From: Thermodesulfovibrionales bacterium
GTDB lineage: Bacteria; Nitrospirota; Thermodesulfovibrionia; Thermodesulfovibrionales; SM23-35
NCBI GenBank assembly: GCA_022013235.1
Contig: JAKLQR010000135.1
Span: 1 to 9,579, forward strand
Direction of reading: 5' to 3'
DNA length: 9,579 nt
Within the stretch, counting starts at the first letter, position 1, and every line of letters begins with the position of its first letter. The notes under the pieces were generated by a model. The model was not told where the DNA came from. It saw only the letters and a list, made by a program, of their open reading frames with translations, and searched no databases. Below, piece by piece: positions 1 through 5,329 of the stretch. Both the position numbers and the translations under genes were made by a program.

Positions 1-5
1 CAGAG

Positions 6-1727
6 ATGATTGTTCTCCTCCTAATTTTTGCCCTCTTCGGGTCATCTGCAGCCTATGCGCAGGATTTCACCATAGAGAATTTCCATGCCGATATCACCGT
101 ACAGGAAGATTCTGAACTCACGGTAAAGGAAACTATCGAAGTGGAATTCCAGAGGCCGAAACACGGCATCTACCGGGAGATTCCTTTCCAATATGAAGAC
201 GAGCGGGGCGGTAAGATTACCACGCCGCTCTCGGTGCTCTCCGTAACCGACCTGTCGGGGAGAGACCGGAAATATCGGGTAACGAGGAAGGGAAATGTTC
301 TGAACATCAGAATCGGTGATTCGCAGTCATATGTCGAGCGGCGCCAGACATACGTGATCTCGTATACCGTAAGGAATGCCATCCTCTTCTTCGAAGACCA
401 CGATGAACTTTACTGGAATGTGACAGGAAACTACTGGTGGGCGCCTATCGATAAAGCATCAGCCCGTGTGATTCTTGCTGCGAAAAACAAAAGCCAACAC
501 CTGTGGGCTGCATGCTACACAGGAGCGCCCGGTGCCAAAGAGGCAGCCTGTGAGTATGCAGCATCGCATAATTCCGGGGAATTCTCTGCAACGAGAAACC
601 TGCGTTCCAAAGAAGGACTGACCATAGCATTCGGGTGGGACAAAGGCTTTGTTGTCCCGCCGTCCACCTGGAACAAATTCCTGTGGGCGCTGAATATCAG
701 GGAAAACTGGGTGTTTGTCTTGCCCTTTTTTTCTCTCATATTCATGGTTGGCTTGTGGCGTTCCCGTGGAAGAGACCCCAGGGTAAAAGAATCTGTCACA
801 GTTATGTATGAACCCCCGCAATATAAGAATGTTCCTTTAACACCCGGAGAAGTAGGGGCGCTGGTGGATGAAAAACTCGATCCAAGGGATATTACTTCAA
901 CTATTGTCGGCCTGGCGGTGAAGGGGTTTCTCACTATTGAGGAAACAAAGACTGAGGGACTGATCTTTGATTCATCTGATTACTACTTGAAGAGGTTGAA
1001 AGAGCCGGATGAGAGTCTCAGCCCTTTTGAAAAAGTACTTATGTCCAGCCTGTTCACTTCTGAGCTGCCGGTTCCGGGAAGAATGATATCGGAACTGAAA
1101 AATAACTTCTATAAAGAACTTGATCTGCTGAAAAGCACTCTCTATGGCGAGCTTGTAAACAAAAAATATTTCATAGTCAGCCCTGACAAGGTCAGAAAGG
1201 TCTATCTGACGGCAGGGGTTGTGCTGATAATCTTCAGTATTCTTGTGCTCACATGGCTTATGCAGTCACCAAAGAGTGTGGTAGCCGGAATACTCATGGG
1301 GCTCCCCATATTGGCCTTTGCAAGGATAATGCCGGCGAAAACCAAAGCGGGCTCATCTGCATACATGGACATTCTTGGATTCCAGGAATTTATGAGCAGA
1401 GCAGAGAAGGACAAGCTGCAGAGGATGGGGGACAAGGAACTGTTCTCAAAGTTCCTGCCCTATGCGATTGCCCTCGATGTCGTCGACAACTGGGCAAAGG
1501 CATTCGAGGGGATTTATCAGGAACCCCCTCAATGGTATGCGTCACAAACAGGCATGAGAACATTCAGCCCCTATATATTTTCCCGTTCCATAAGTTCGGC
1601 GACTTCAAGCCTGGCCTCGGCGATGTATGCAGCGCCGAGAGGAAGCGGGGTAAGCGGCGGCGGTGGCTTCGGCGGCGGCGGTTTCTCAGGCGGCGGTTTT
1701 GGAGGAGGAGGTGGGGGGAGCTGGTAG
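6..1727 (+). CDS. DUF2207 family membrane protein with Gly-rich C-terminus (5' end possibly truncated)
   Basis: The protein (573 aa from this ATG) matches the DUF2207 architecture. It has a hydrophobic export signal (residues 1-18, likely cleavage after AYA), then an extracytoplasmic beta-rich domain (about 20-215) with the family-typical HGIYREIPF (53-61) and YWNVTGNYWW (136-145) stretches. A transmembrane helix follows (about 234-251), then a cytoplasmic region, a pair of helices (about 400-417 and 424-438), the conserved-looking FLPYAIALDVVDNWAKAF segment (483-500), and a Gly-rich tail ending GGSW. The family has no settled biochemical role, so none is assigned. The signal sequence lacks the usual basic residues before the hydrophobic core, and the frame stays open to the window edge, so the true start may lie upstream. 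No ribosome-binding site can be judged. The gene is convergent with the NfeD-type gene and separated from it by a MITE-like element. Confidence 0.88.
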   Translation: MIVLLLIFALFGSSAAYAQDFTIENFHADITVQEDSELTVKETIEVEFQRPKHGIYREIPFQYEDERGGKITTPLSVLSVTDLSGRDRKYRVTRKGNVLNIRIGDSQSYVERRQTYVISYTVRNAILFFEDHDELYWNVTGNYWWAPIDKASARVILAAKNKSQHLWAACYTGAPGAKEAACEYAASHNSGEFSATRNLRSKEGLTIAFGWDKGFVVPPSTWNKFLWALNIRENWVFVLPFFSLIFMVGLWRSRGRDPRVKESVTVMYEPPQYKNVPLTPGEVGALVDEKLDPRDITSTIVGLAVKGFLTIEETKTEGLIFDSSDYYLKRLKEPDESLSPFEKVLMSSLFTSELPVPGRMISELKNNFYKELDLLKSTLYGELVNKKYFIVSPDKVRKVYLTAGVVLIIFSILVLTWLMQSPKSVVAGILMGLPILAFARIMPAKTKAGSSAYMDILGFQEFMSRAEKDKLQRMGDKELFSKFLPYAIALDVVDNWAKAFEGIYQEPPQWYASQTGMRTFSPYIFSRSISSATSSLASAMYAAPRGSGVSGGGGFGGGGFSGGGFGGGGGGSW

Positions 1728-1775
1728 ATATCCCTGTCCGGGTAAAGGATTGGTTATCGATTTGTATCGAGTTAT

Positions 1776-1909
1776 AGAGCCTGTTGCACAAATGGCAAAA
1801 AACATAAAAATGTCATACTGAACTCGTTTCAGCATCTAACAAAATCAATAGGTTACGAGACCCTGAAACAAGTTCAGGGTGACAAAAACCGATTTGTGCA
1901 ACAGGCTCT
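1776..1909. mobile_element. 134-bp MITE-like element with perfect 18-bp terminal inverted repeats
   Basis: The ends AGAGCCTGTTGCACAAAT (1776-1793) and its exact reverse complement (1892-1909) form perfect 18-bp terminal inverted repeats. There is no coding capacity between them. This is the structure of a non-autonomous transposon remnant moved in trans by a DDE transposase. The parent insertion-sequence family cannot be named from the sequence. No clear target-site duplication is visible directly outside the repeats, so the insertion may be old or the true ends slightly different. A second, nested inverted repeat fills the interior (see 1811-1884). Confidence 0.7.
1811..1884. repeat. Paired-hairpin TGTCA repeat, copy 1 (nested in MITE)
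   Basis: The arms 1811-1837 and 1858-1884 are imperfect inverted copies, matching at 22 of 27 positions. Read outside-in, both begin TGTCA. The right arm, read on the minus strand, folds as ACCCTGAA / CTTGT loop / TTCAGGGT, a perfect 8-bp stem. The left arm is degenerate, with loop CTCGT and a 5-bp stem CTGAA/TTCAG. It shares its design with the repeats at 4460-4520 and 5190-5261. Confidence 0.7.
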
Positions 1910-1950
1910 TTGTTCCAGGAAGTTATCGAGAAAAGGATGACAGATTGTAG

Positions 1951-1973
1951 GACTTCAGTTTCCTGAGTCTTTT
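1951..1973 (+). terminator. Possible rho-independent terminator after the DUF2207 gene
   Basis: GACTTCAG (1951-1958) can pair with CTGAGTC (1963-1969) with one bulged T, followed by TTTT (1970-1973). It lies about 225 bp past the DUF2207 stop, beyond the MITE-like element. The stem is short and the T-run brief, so this is a weak call. Confidence 0.3.
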
Positions 1974-2013
1974 GCACCTGTTGAGAGGGCCTTCAGATCA
2001 GTGAATATATCTT

Positions 2014-2328
2014 TTACCTCTTGTCCCTATTGACTATAGGCTTCACTGTTAACGTTAATCCCTTCACATTGTCAACAACAGCTTTGTCTCCTTGTTTAAA
2101 AGGGACTTCACTCTCAGCCCTCCACAGTTCGCCTTTCATGAAAACCTGACCTTCTTTTCCTTTCCACTGTCTTATTCTCACCACTTCTCCCTGAAGGCTT
2201 TCAACATCTGTGGCAGATAATTTCCTTCGTTTCAAGAGATAAAAAACCAGGGGGACAACGACATGTTCGATAACCTCAAACAAAAGAAAGGCGGCAATCA
2301 GGACGATAACAATATGTGGCATTTCCAT
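2014..2328 (-). CDS. Short NfeD-like membrane protein with C-terminal OB-fold domain
   Basis: The 104-aa product has one N-terminal membrane helix (about residues 5-31), a short basic linker (KRRK), and a C-terminal domain of about 60 residues with the NfeD pattern: GEVVRIRQW, then GELWRAES, then G-D-(x)3-VDNVKGLTLTV. It is the short NfeD form, lacking the serine-protease domain of long NfeD. In other bacteria such proteins usually sit beside, and are thought to act with, a stomatin/SPFH (slipin) partner in the membrane. No SPFH gene is present here, so this copy appears orphaned, at least within the window. The start is uncertain because a second ATG lies two codons in and neither has a good ribosome-binding site. 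The family call is fairly secure; the cellular role is unknown. Confidence 0.8.
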   Translation of the reverse strand: MEMPHIVIVLIAAFLLFEVIEHVVVPLVFYLLKRRKLSATDVESLQGEVVRIRQWKGKEGQVFMKGELWRAESEVPFKQGDKAVVDNVKGLTLTVKPIVNRDKR

Positions 2329-2377
2329 AATCTGTTGATATTTGACAGTATTTTTTAGTTATTTGTATGCTCTTTCC

Positions 2378-2383
2378 ATTATA
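2378..2383 (-). promoter_or_regulatory. Candidate -10 box for the NfeD-like gene
   Basis: The minus strand reads a perfect TATAAT here, which would give a leader of about 43 nt before the NfeD start. No recognisable -35 box lies 16-18 bp upstream; the upstream stretch is only A/T-rich. Tentative. Confidence 0.3.
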
Positions 2384-2529
2384 TGCGAACAATTTCATTT
2401 TTTATACCGGTCCCCTTTTCCCATCGTGAAGCATGAAATCTGACACTCGGTTAGCGCGTATAAAAACAGGTTTGTATGTTTGAAGGGGAAATAAACGGAT
2501 TCCGAAAGTTTTATTGGTCCGGGTATCAG

Positions 2530-2799
2530 CTATTTATATACATTGCCACGCGGTGCTATGTTCACTACCGCTATAGTCCGGTCGTCCTCTAAAATGGCGA
2601 AAACGATCCGGTATTTACCTACCCTGAGACGGCAAAATCCTCTCAGGTCTCCCGTAAGACGTTTTACGGATTGATGTTCAAGAGGATTTTCCAAATCAGA
2701 CAGCGCTTCAAGTTCTTTTTTTACGCGCAGCCTTGTTTGCGGATTCAAACGGTTATAATATTTCGCTGCGGTCGAAGAAAGTCTAATCTGCCAGGCCAC
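2530..2799 (-). CDS. RelE/ParE-superfamily toxin of a type II toxin-antitoxin pair
   Basis: The 89-aa protein has the RelE-type fold signature: an N-terminal strand and helical hairpin, then KRLTGDLRGFCRLRVGKYRI (46-65) and a C-terminal VVNIAPRGNVYK. Basic and aromatic residues in positions typical of RelE mRNA interferases are present, including Lys46, Arg57, Arg84 and Tyr88. An intact ribosome-dependent mRNA-cleaving toxin is therefore plausible, though ParE-like gyrase poisoning cannot be excluded by eye. The start codon is GTG and overlaps the end of the antitoxin gene by 17 nt; an AAGGGG stretch inside the antitoxin gene can serve as its ribosome-binding site. Translation is therefore probably coupled to the antitoxin. 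Expression would come from the single promoter upstream of the antitoxin. Confidence 0.88.
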   Translation of the reverse strand: MAWQIRLSSTAAKYYNRLNPQTRLRVKKELEALSDLENPLEHQSVKRLTGDLRGFCRLRVGKYRIVFAILEDDRTIAVVNIAPRGNVYK

Positions 2800-3028
2800 T
2801 CAGCTTTTTCCCCTTGCCTGCTTTAATTTCTTCAAGACCTTTTTTGCATTCGTCGAGAAAGCCGGGAATTTGCAGCAGCTCCATGGTTTCTTTGTGCCGT
2901 GAGATATATTCGTCGGTTAATTCGGTATAAATATCGGTAAGCGATCTATTTTCATAACCGGCAATCGCCCGGATAACTTTCAGCCGTTCTTCAGGCAATC
3001 GTAATGTTGTCGTACCTTTAGTTGTCAT
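2783..3028 (-). CDS. Ribbon-helix-helix antitoxin (RelB/CopG-like)
   Basis: This is the first gene of the toxin-antitoxin pair (81 aa). Residues about 6-43 show the ribbon-helix-helix pattern: a short beta strand TTTLRLP, a helix from about 13 to 24, a turn at ENRS, and a second helix from about 29 to 43. This dimeric fold binds palindromic operator DNA. The C-terminal half is charged, with the KKGLEEIKAGKGKK stretch (62-75), and would be the part that wraps and neutralises the RelE-type toxin. The ATG start is well supported by a strong AGGAGGT ribosome-binding site 8 nt upstream (3037-3043 on the plus strand). The order antitoxin-toxin and the 17-nt overlap are typical. Autoregulation through the palindrome at 3064-3093 is inferred. 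Confidence 0.85.
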   Translation of the reverse strand: MTTKGTTTLRLPEERLKVIRAIAGYENRSLTDIYTELTDEYISRHKETMELLQIPGFLDECKKGLEEIKAGKGKKLSGLAD

Positions 3029-3051
3029 AGCGCATTACCTCCTGAATTAAG

Positions 3052-3079
3052 GATATACAACAAAATATTATGATGTCAA
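3052..3079 (-). promoter_or_regulatory. Promoter of the toxin-antitoxin operon
   Basis: On the minus strand there is a perfect -35 TTGACA (plus-strand 3074-3079), a 16-bp spacer, and a -10 TATATC (plus-strand 3052-3057; 4 of 6 consensus). It sits just upstream of the strong AGGAGGT site and antitoxin ATG, giving a short leader. This is the clearest sigma-70-type promoter in the window. Confidence 0.65.
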
Positions 3080-3093
3080 GATATTATAATATT
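3064..3093. promoter_or_regulatory. 30-bp palindromic operator over the antitoxin promoter
   Basis: The two 14-bp arms (3064-3077 and 3080-3093) match as inverted repeats at 12 of 14 positions, with outer arms AATATTAT/ATAATATT perfect. The palindrome covers the -35 box. Ribbon-helix-helix antitoxins typically bind such sites with the toxin as co-repressor, so this is the expected autoregulatory operator. Binding itself is inference. Confidence 0.6.
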
Positions 3094-3123
3094 AAGCAGG
3101 GTTTCTTAAGAGAGCAACACAGG

Positions 3124-4350
3124 TTAAAACTTTCTTACATGCTCCATATATGAATCATAATTGCGGCGTGTTTCGGTCATGCTGTCGCCGCCGAATTTTT
3201 CGAGGAAGGCTTCTGCAATTATGAGGGCAACCATCGCCTCTCCGATCACGCCGGCTGCGGGGACAGCACAGATATCGGAGCGTTCATAGGCTGCTTCGCT
3301 GGACTTTTTTGTAATGATATCGACAGAACGGAGCGGTTTTCTCTGAGTCGGTATCGGTTTCATGACAGCACACACGATTATAGGCATGCCGTTGGTGATG
3401 CCTCCCTCGATCCCGCCGGCGAAATTGGTTTTTCTGGAGAAGCCAGCCCAAACATTACCCCCCCTTCGCCCCCCCTTGGAAAGGGTGGGATTAACGGGGG
3501 TATAAAGTATCTCATCCATGACCTCGGACCCGAATTTCCTGCCCATCCCGAACCCGAGCCCAACCTCAACGCCCTTCATCGCCTGTATACCCATGACAGC
3601 CTGTGCAATCTTTCCGTCAAGTTTCCGGTCCCACTGGATATGGCTCCCCAGACCTGTGGGGACGCCGGTGACAAAGACTTCGAATACCCCGCCGAGTGAA
3701 TTGCCCTCTTTTATTGCTCTGTCTATGAGCCTGACCATTTTTTTTGAAACCGCTTCATCAGGGCATCTGACGACCGATTTTTCGGCCTGGGCGAACGTTT
3801 TCAGCAGTTCCTTTTCTTTCATTTCATGACTTTTTACCGCTGTTTTCTGGCTTCCGATCTGAATAACAAAACTACCGACCGATATTCCAAATTCAGCTAA
3901 AAATCTTTTTGTGACGGCGCCGAGCGCAACCCTCATTGCAGTCTCGCGCGCACTTGAACGTTCGAGGATGTTCCTTATGTCCTGCTGATCATATTTAATC
4001 GCGCCCGCGAGATCGGCATGTCCGGGCCTCGGCCGCGTCACTGCGGAGATCGATCCCTCTGCATCTGCAAGAGGCAACATCCCTTCATTCCAGTTCTTAT
4101 TATCTTTATTCTCGATCATGAGCGCGATCGGTGAGCCGATGGTTTTCCCCCATCTGACGCCAGAAAGTATTGCCGCGCGGTCTGACTCGATCTTCATCCT
4201 CCCGCCTCTGCCGTAGCCCCCCTGCCTTCGCTTCAGATCCCCGTCAATATCGTCAGACGAAATCTTAAGCCCTGCGGGAATGCCTTCAAGAATTCCGGTC
4301 AAAGCCTTTCCGTGTGATTCACCTGCTGTTATGTAACGTAAAGTGCTCAT
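3124..4350 (-). CDS. aroC: Chorismate synthase with in-frame repeat-derived insertion
   Basis: Chorismate synthase converts 5-enolpyruvylshikimate-3-phosphate to chorismate, the last shared step of aromatic amino-acid synthesis, using reduced FMN. The 408-aa product shows the family signatures throughout: TAGESHG near the N-terminus (His14), RRQGGYGRGGRM (41-52), TRPRPGHAD (105-113, His111), RSSARETAMR (131-140), RKTNFAGGIEGG (306-317) and KPIPTQRKPLRSVDI (331-345). The ATG at 4350 is preferred over an in-frame GTG at 4356: it gives the usual MSTLRYITAGESHG start and has GGTGA just upstream. Residues about 284-300 are extra relative to the usual loop between the DEI motif and GFxRxTN, and are encoded by a palindromic repeat (3456-3502). 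The catalytic motifs flank the insert intact, so the enzyme is probably functional. No other shikimate-pathway gene is adjacent. Confidence 0.95.
   Translation of the reverse strand: MSTLRYITAGESHGKALTGILEGIPAGLKISSDDIDGDLKRRQGGYGRGGRMKIESDRAAILSGVRWGKTIGSPIALMIENKDNKNWNEGMLPLADAEGSISAVTRPRPGHADLAGAIKYDQQDIRNILERSSARETAMRVALGAVTKRFLAEFGISVGSFVIQIGSQKTAVKSHEMKEKELLKTFAQAEKSVVRCPDEAVSKKMVRLIDRAIKEGNSLGGVFEVFVTGVPTGLGSHIQWDRKLDGKIAQAVMGIQAMKGVEVGLGFGMGRKFGSEVMDEILYTPVNPTLSKGGRRGGNVWAGFSRKTNFAGGIEGGITNGMPIIVCAVMKPIPTQRKPLRSVDIITKKSSEAAYERSDICAVPAAGVIGEAMVALIIAEAFLEKFGGDSMTETRRNYDSYMEHVRKF
3456..3502. repeat. Palindromic GC-rich repeat inserted in aroC coding sequence
   Basis: The outer arms TACCCCC (3456-3462) and GGGGGTA (3496-3502) flank an inner hairpin in which CCCTT (3473-3477) pairs with AAGGG (3481-3485) around GGA, extended by CCC/GGG past one mismatch. 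It resembles the dispersed CCTTTCCAAGGGGGG-type repeats seen between genes in many Nitrospirota and Desulfobacterota genomes (recalled, not searched). Here it is read in frame as roughly PVNPTLSKGGRRGGNV in chorismate synthase. Confidence 0.65.
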
Positions 4351-4371
4351 GGTCACCGATTGTTTTGTGAA

Positions 4372-4380
4372 AGTATACCA
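4372..4380 (-). promoter_or_regulatory. Extended -10 promoter element of aroC
   Basis: The minus strand reads TGGTATACT: an extended -10 TGn followed by TATACT (5 of 6 consensus). Transcription would start near 4365, about 15 nt before the ATG at 4350 and very close to the GTG at 4356, which supports the ATG. No good -35 is visible, as expected for extended -10 promoters. Confidence 0.45.
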
Positions 4381-4459
4381 TAGTTTTTATGGAATTTTTC
4401 TCCGTCCGGAAGATACTATACTAGGGAGGTTACTATCAAGCAGACATGTCTAATAGTTT

Positions 4460-4520
4460 TGTCATTGCGGCTTGTCCGCAATCCTTCTTCGGGAAAGATT
4501 CCCGACAAGCGGGAATGACA
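4460..4520. repeat. Paired-hairpin TGTCA repeat, copy 2
   Basis: The inverted arms 4460-4483 and 4497-4520 match at 20 of 24 positions, with identical TGTCATT ends. Each arm also folds by itself: ATTGCGG/CCGCAAT around CTTGT on the left, and ATTCCCG/CGGGAAT around ACAAG on the right (CTTGT when read on the minus strand). The four mismatches between arms are paired changes that leave both local 7-bp stems perfect. It lies between the divergent aroC and CPBP-protease genes. Confidence 0.8.
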
Positions 4521-4571
4521 GCGGATATCTTTTTCTTATGACTATATTACTGAATCAGACATAAAACAGCG

Positions 4572-5111
4572 ATGAATAAAAAAACTATATCCGGGTATTG
4601 TATCGTTCTGGTCCTCTCGTTTCTCCTCCATGCACTGAGTCCTGCAAAAACATATATCCACCTGATGCTGCCGGTTTTCCTGCTGCTCTATCCAATCATC
4701 ACAGGCTACAGGGTAAAGATCAGTTTTTCTCCGAAGGATATCGTGCTCGGGCTTGCCATAACACTGCTCATTCTTGTGCCTTATGGGATTGCCTTCAGGG
4801 CACGGATAACAGACCTTGCCCCTTATTTCATAGCGTTCCAGTTTATCAGCGTTGCGTTCCCTGAAGAATTTTTCTTCAGAGGGTTCATTCAGGATTCGCT
4901 GGGGAAGAATTACAGATCTGTCGTTTTCGCAAGCCTCTTGTTTGCGCTTGCCCATCTGCCAAAGACGATATTCGGGGGCGACTGGATTGTACTCCTCAGT
5001 TTTTTCCCCTCGCTGATTATGGGATGGCTTTACCTGAAGACGAACAATATACTTCCCGGGATTATATTTCACTGGCTTGCGAATCTGATACAACAATCAA
5101 TACCCGGTTAA
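4572..5111 (+). CDS. CPBP-family glutamic intramembrane protease, likely MrtJ-type myxosortase
   Basis: The 179-aa multi-pass protein has all three CPBP (CAAX protease/bacteriocin-processing) motifs: EEFFFR (Glu98, Glu99, Arg103), FALAH (124-128, His128), and HWLAN (167-171, His167, Asn171). Hydrophobic segments lie near 9-25, 31-44, 57-74, 83-97, 114-128, 137-155 and 160-175. The compact size fits the CPBP enzymes that process invariant-Cys C-terminal sorting signals (myxosortases; MrtJ for JDVT-CTERM). It is predicted to cleave such tails within the inner membrane. Support comes from the convergent neighbour 218 bp away, an S8 protease with exactly that kind of tail. The ATG is the only sensible start, since an in-frame stop lies just upstream (4551-4553); no good ribosome-binding site or promoter is seen. 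It could instead be a generic CPBP protease with another substrate. The family call is strong; the sorting role is inferred from context. Confidence 0.85.
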   Translation: MNKKTISGYCIVLVLSFLLHALSPAKTYIHLMLPVFLLLYPIITGYRVKISFSPKDIVLGLAITLLILVPYGIAFRARITDLAPYFIAFQFISVAFPEEFFFRGFIQDSLGKNYRSVVFASLLFALAHLPKTIFGGDWIVLLSFFPSLIMGWLYLKTNNILPGIIFHWLANLIQQSIPG

Positions 5112-5140
5112 ACAGCAACTGACTATATAAAGCGGCAGAT

Positions 5141-5173
5141 GAGATACCCTTGTAGCAAGCTGCAGGGTATCTC
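5141..5173. repeat. Hairpin between convergent genes (no U-tract)
   Basis: GAGATACCCT (5141-5150) and AGGGTATCTC (5164-5173) form a perfect 10-bp stem, which can extend with inner pairing of GTAG (5152-5155) to CTGC (5160-5163). Neither strand has a T-run after it, so it is not a classic terminator, although it lies 30 bp past the CPBP-protease stop. GCTGCAGGG (5159-5167) recurs inverted as CCCTGCAGC at 5270-5278, on the far side of repeat copy 3. Confidence 0.6.
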
Positions 5174-5189
5174 AAATATCAAAAGTCAA

Positions 5190-5261
5190 TGTCATTACCC
5201 GACTTGATCGGGTAATCCAGAAGAAAAGAACTGGATTCTCTGGTCAAGCCAGAGAATGACA
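5190..5261. repeat. Paired-hairpin TGTCA repeat, copy 3
   Basis: The inverted arms 5190-5220 and 5231-5261 are separated by 10 bp. Outer TGTCATT and inner AATCCAG ends are shared. Each arm folds on its own with a perfect 9-bp stem: ATTACCCGA/TCGGGTAAT around CTTGA, and (minus strand) ATTCTCTGG/CCAGAGAAT around CTTGA. The stems differ between arms but stay paired. It lies between the convergent CPBP-protease and S8-protease genes and could end transcription from both sides. Confidence 0.8.
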
Positions 5262-5329
5262 CAAAGGAACCCTGCAGCAAACTAACAGGGAATTATCGAG
5301 TTCAACCGGAAATGTATAAATGATATGGA

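Noticed and set aside
1253..1777. Long plus-strand frame with Arg-rich end overlapping the DUF2207 gene.
   Set aside because: It is the shifted frame of the Gly-rich DUF2207 tail (GGC repeats read as Arg codons) and resembles no protein family.
3029..3123. Possible terminator for aroC between it and the antitoxin gene.
   Set aside because: The A/T-rich palindrome there covers the antitoxin promoter, and no GC-rich stem with T-run follows the aroC stop.
3518..3829. 103-codon plus-strand frame opposite aroC.
   Set aside because: Antisense to the well-supported chorismate synthase gene, with Ser/Pro/Thr-rich low-complexity content and no ribosome-binding site.
4446..4541. Small plus-strand ORF of 31 codons starting MSNSFVIAACP, with AGGGAGG upstream at 4423-4429.
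   Set aside because: The ribosome-binding-like sequence is about 16 nt from the ATG, too far, and most of the ORF is the paired-hairpin repeat itself. Coding looks accidental.
4542..5096. 184-codon minus-strand frame antisense to the CPBP protease gene.
   Set aside because: The plus strand carries all three CPBP motifs and membrane helices, while the antisense product is charged and unrecognisable.
5270..5290. CCCTG ... CAGGG hairpin as a terminator for the S8 protease operon.
   Set aside because: Only a 5-bp stem with an 11-nt loop, and no T-run follows on the minus strand. It is better explained as part of the local repeat debris.
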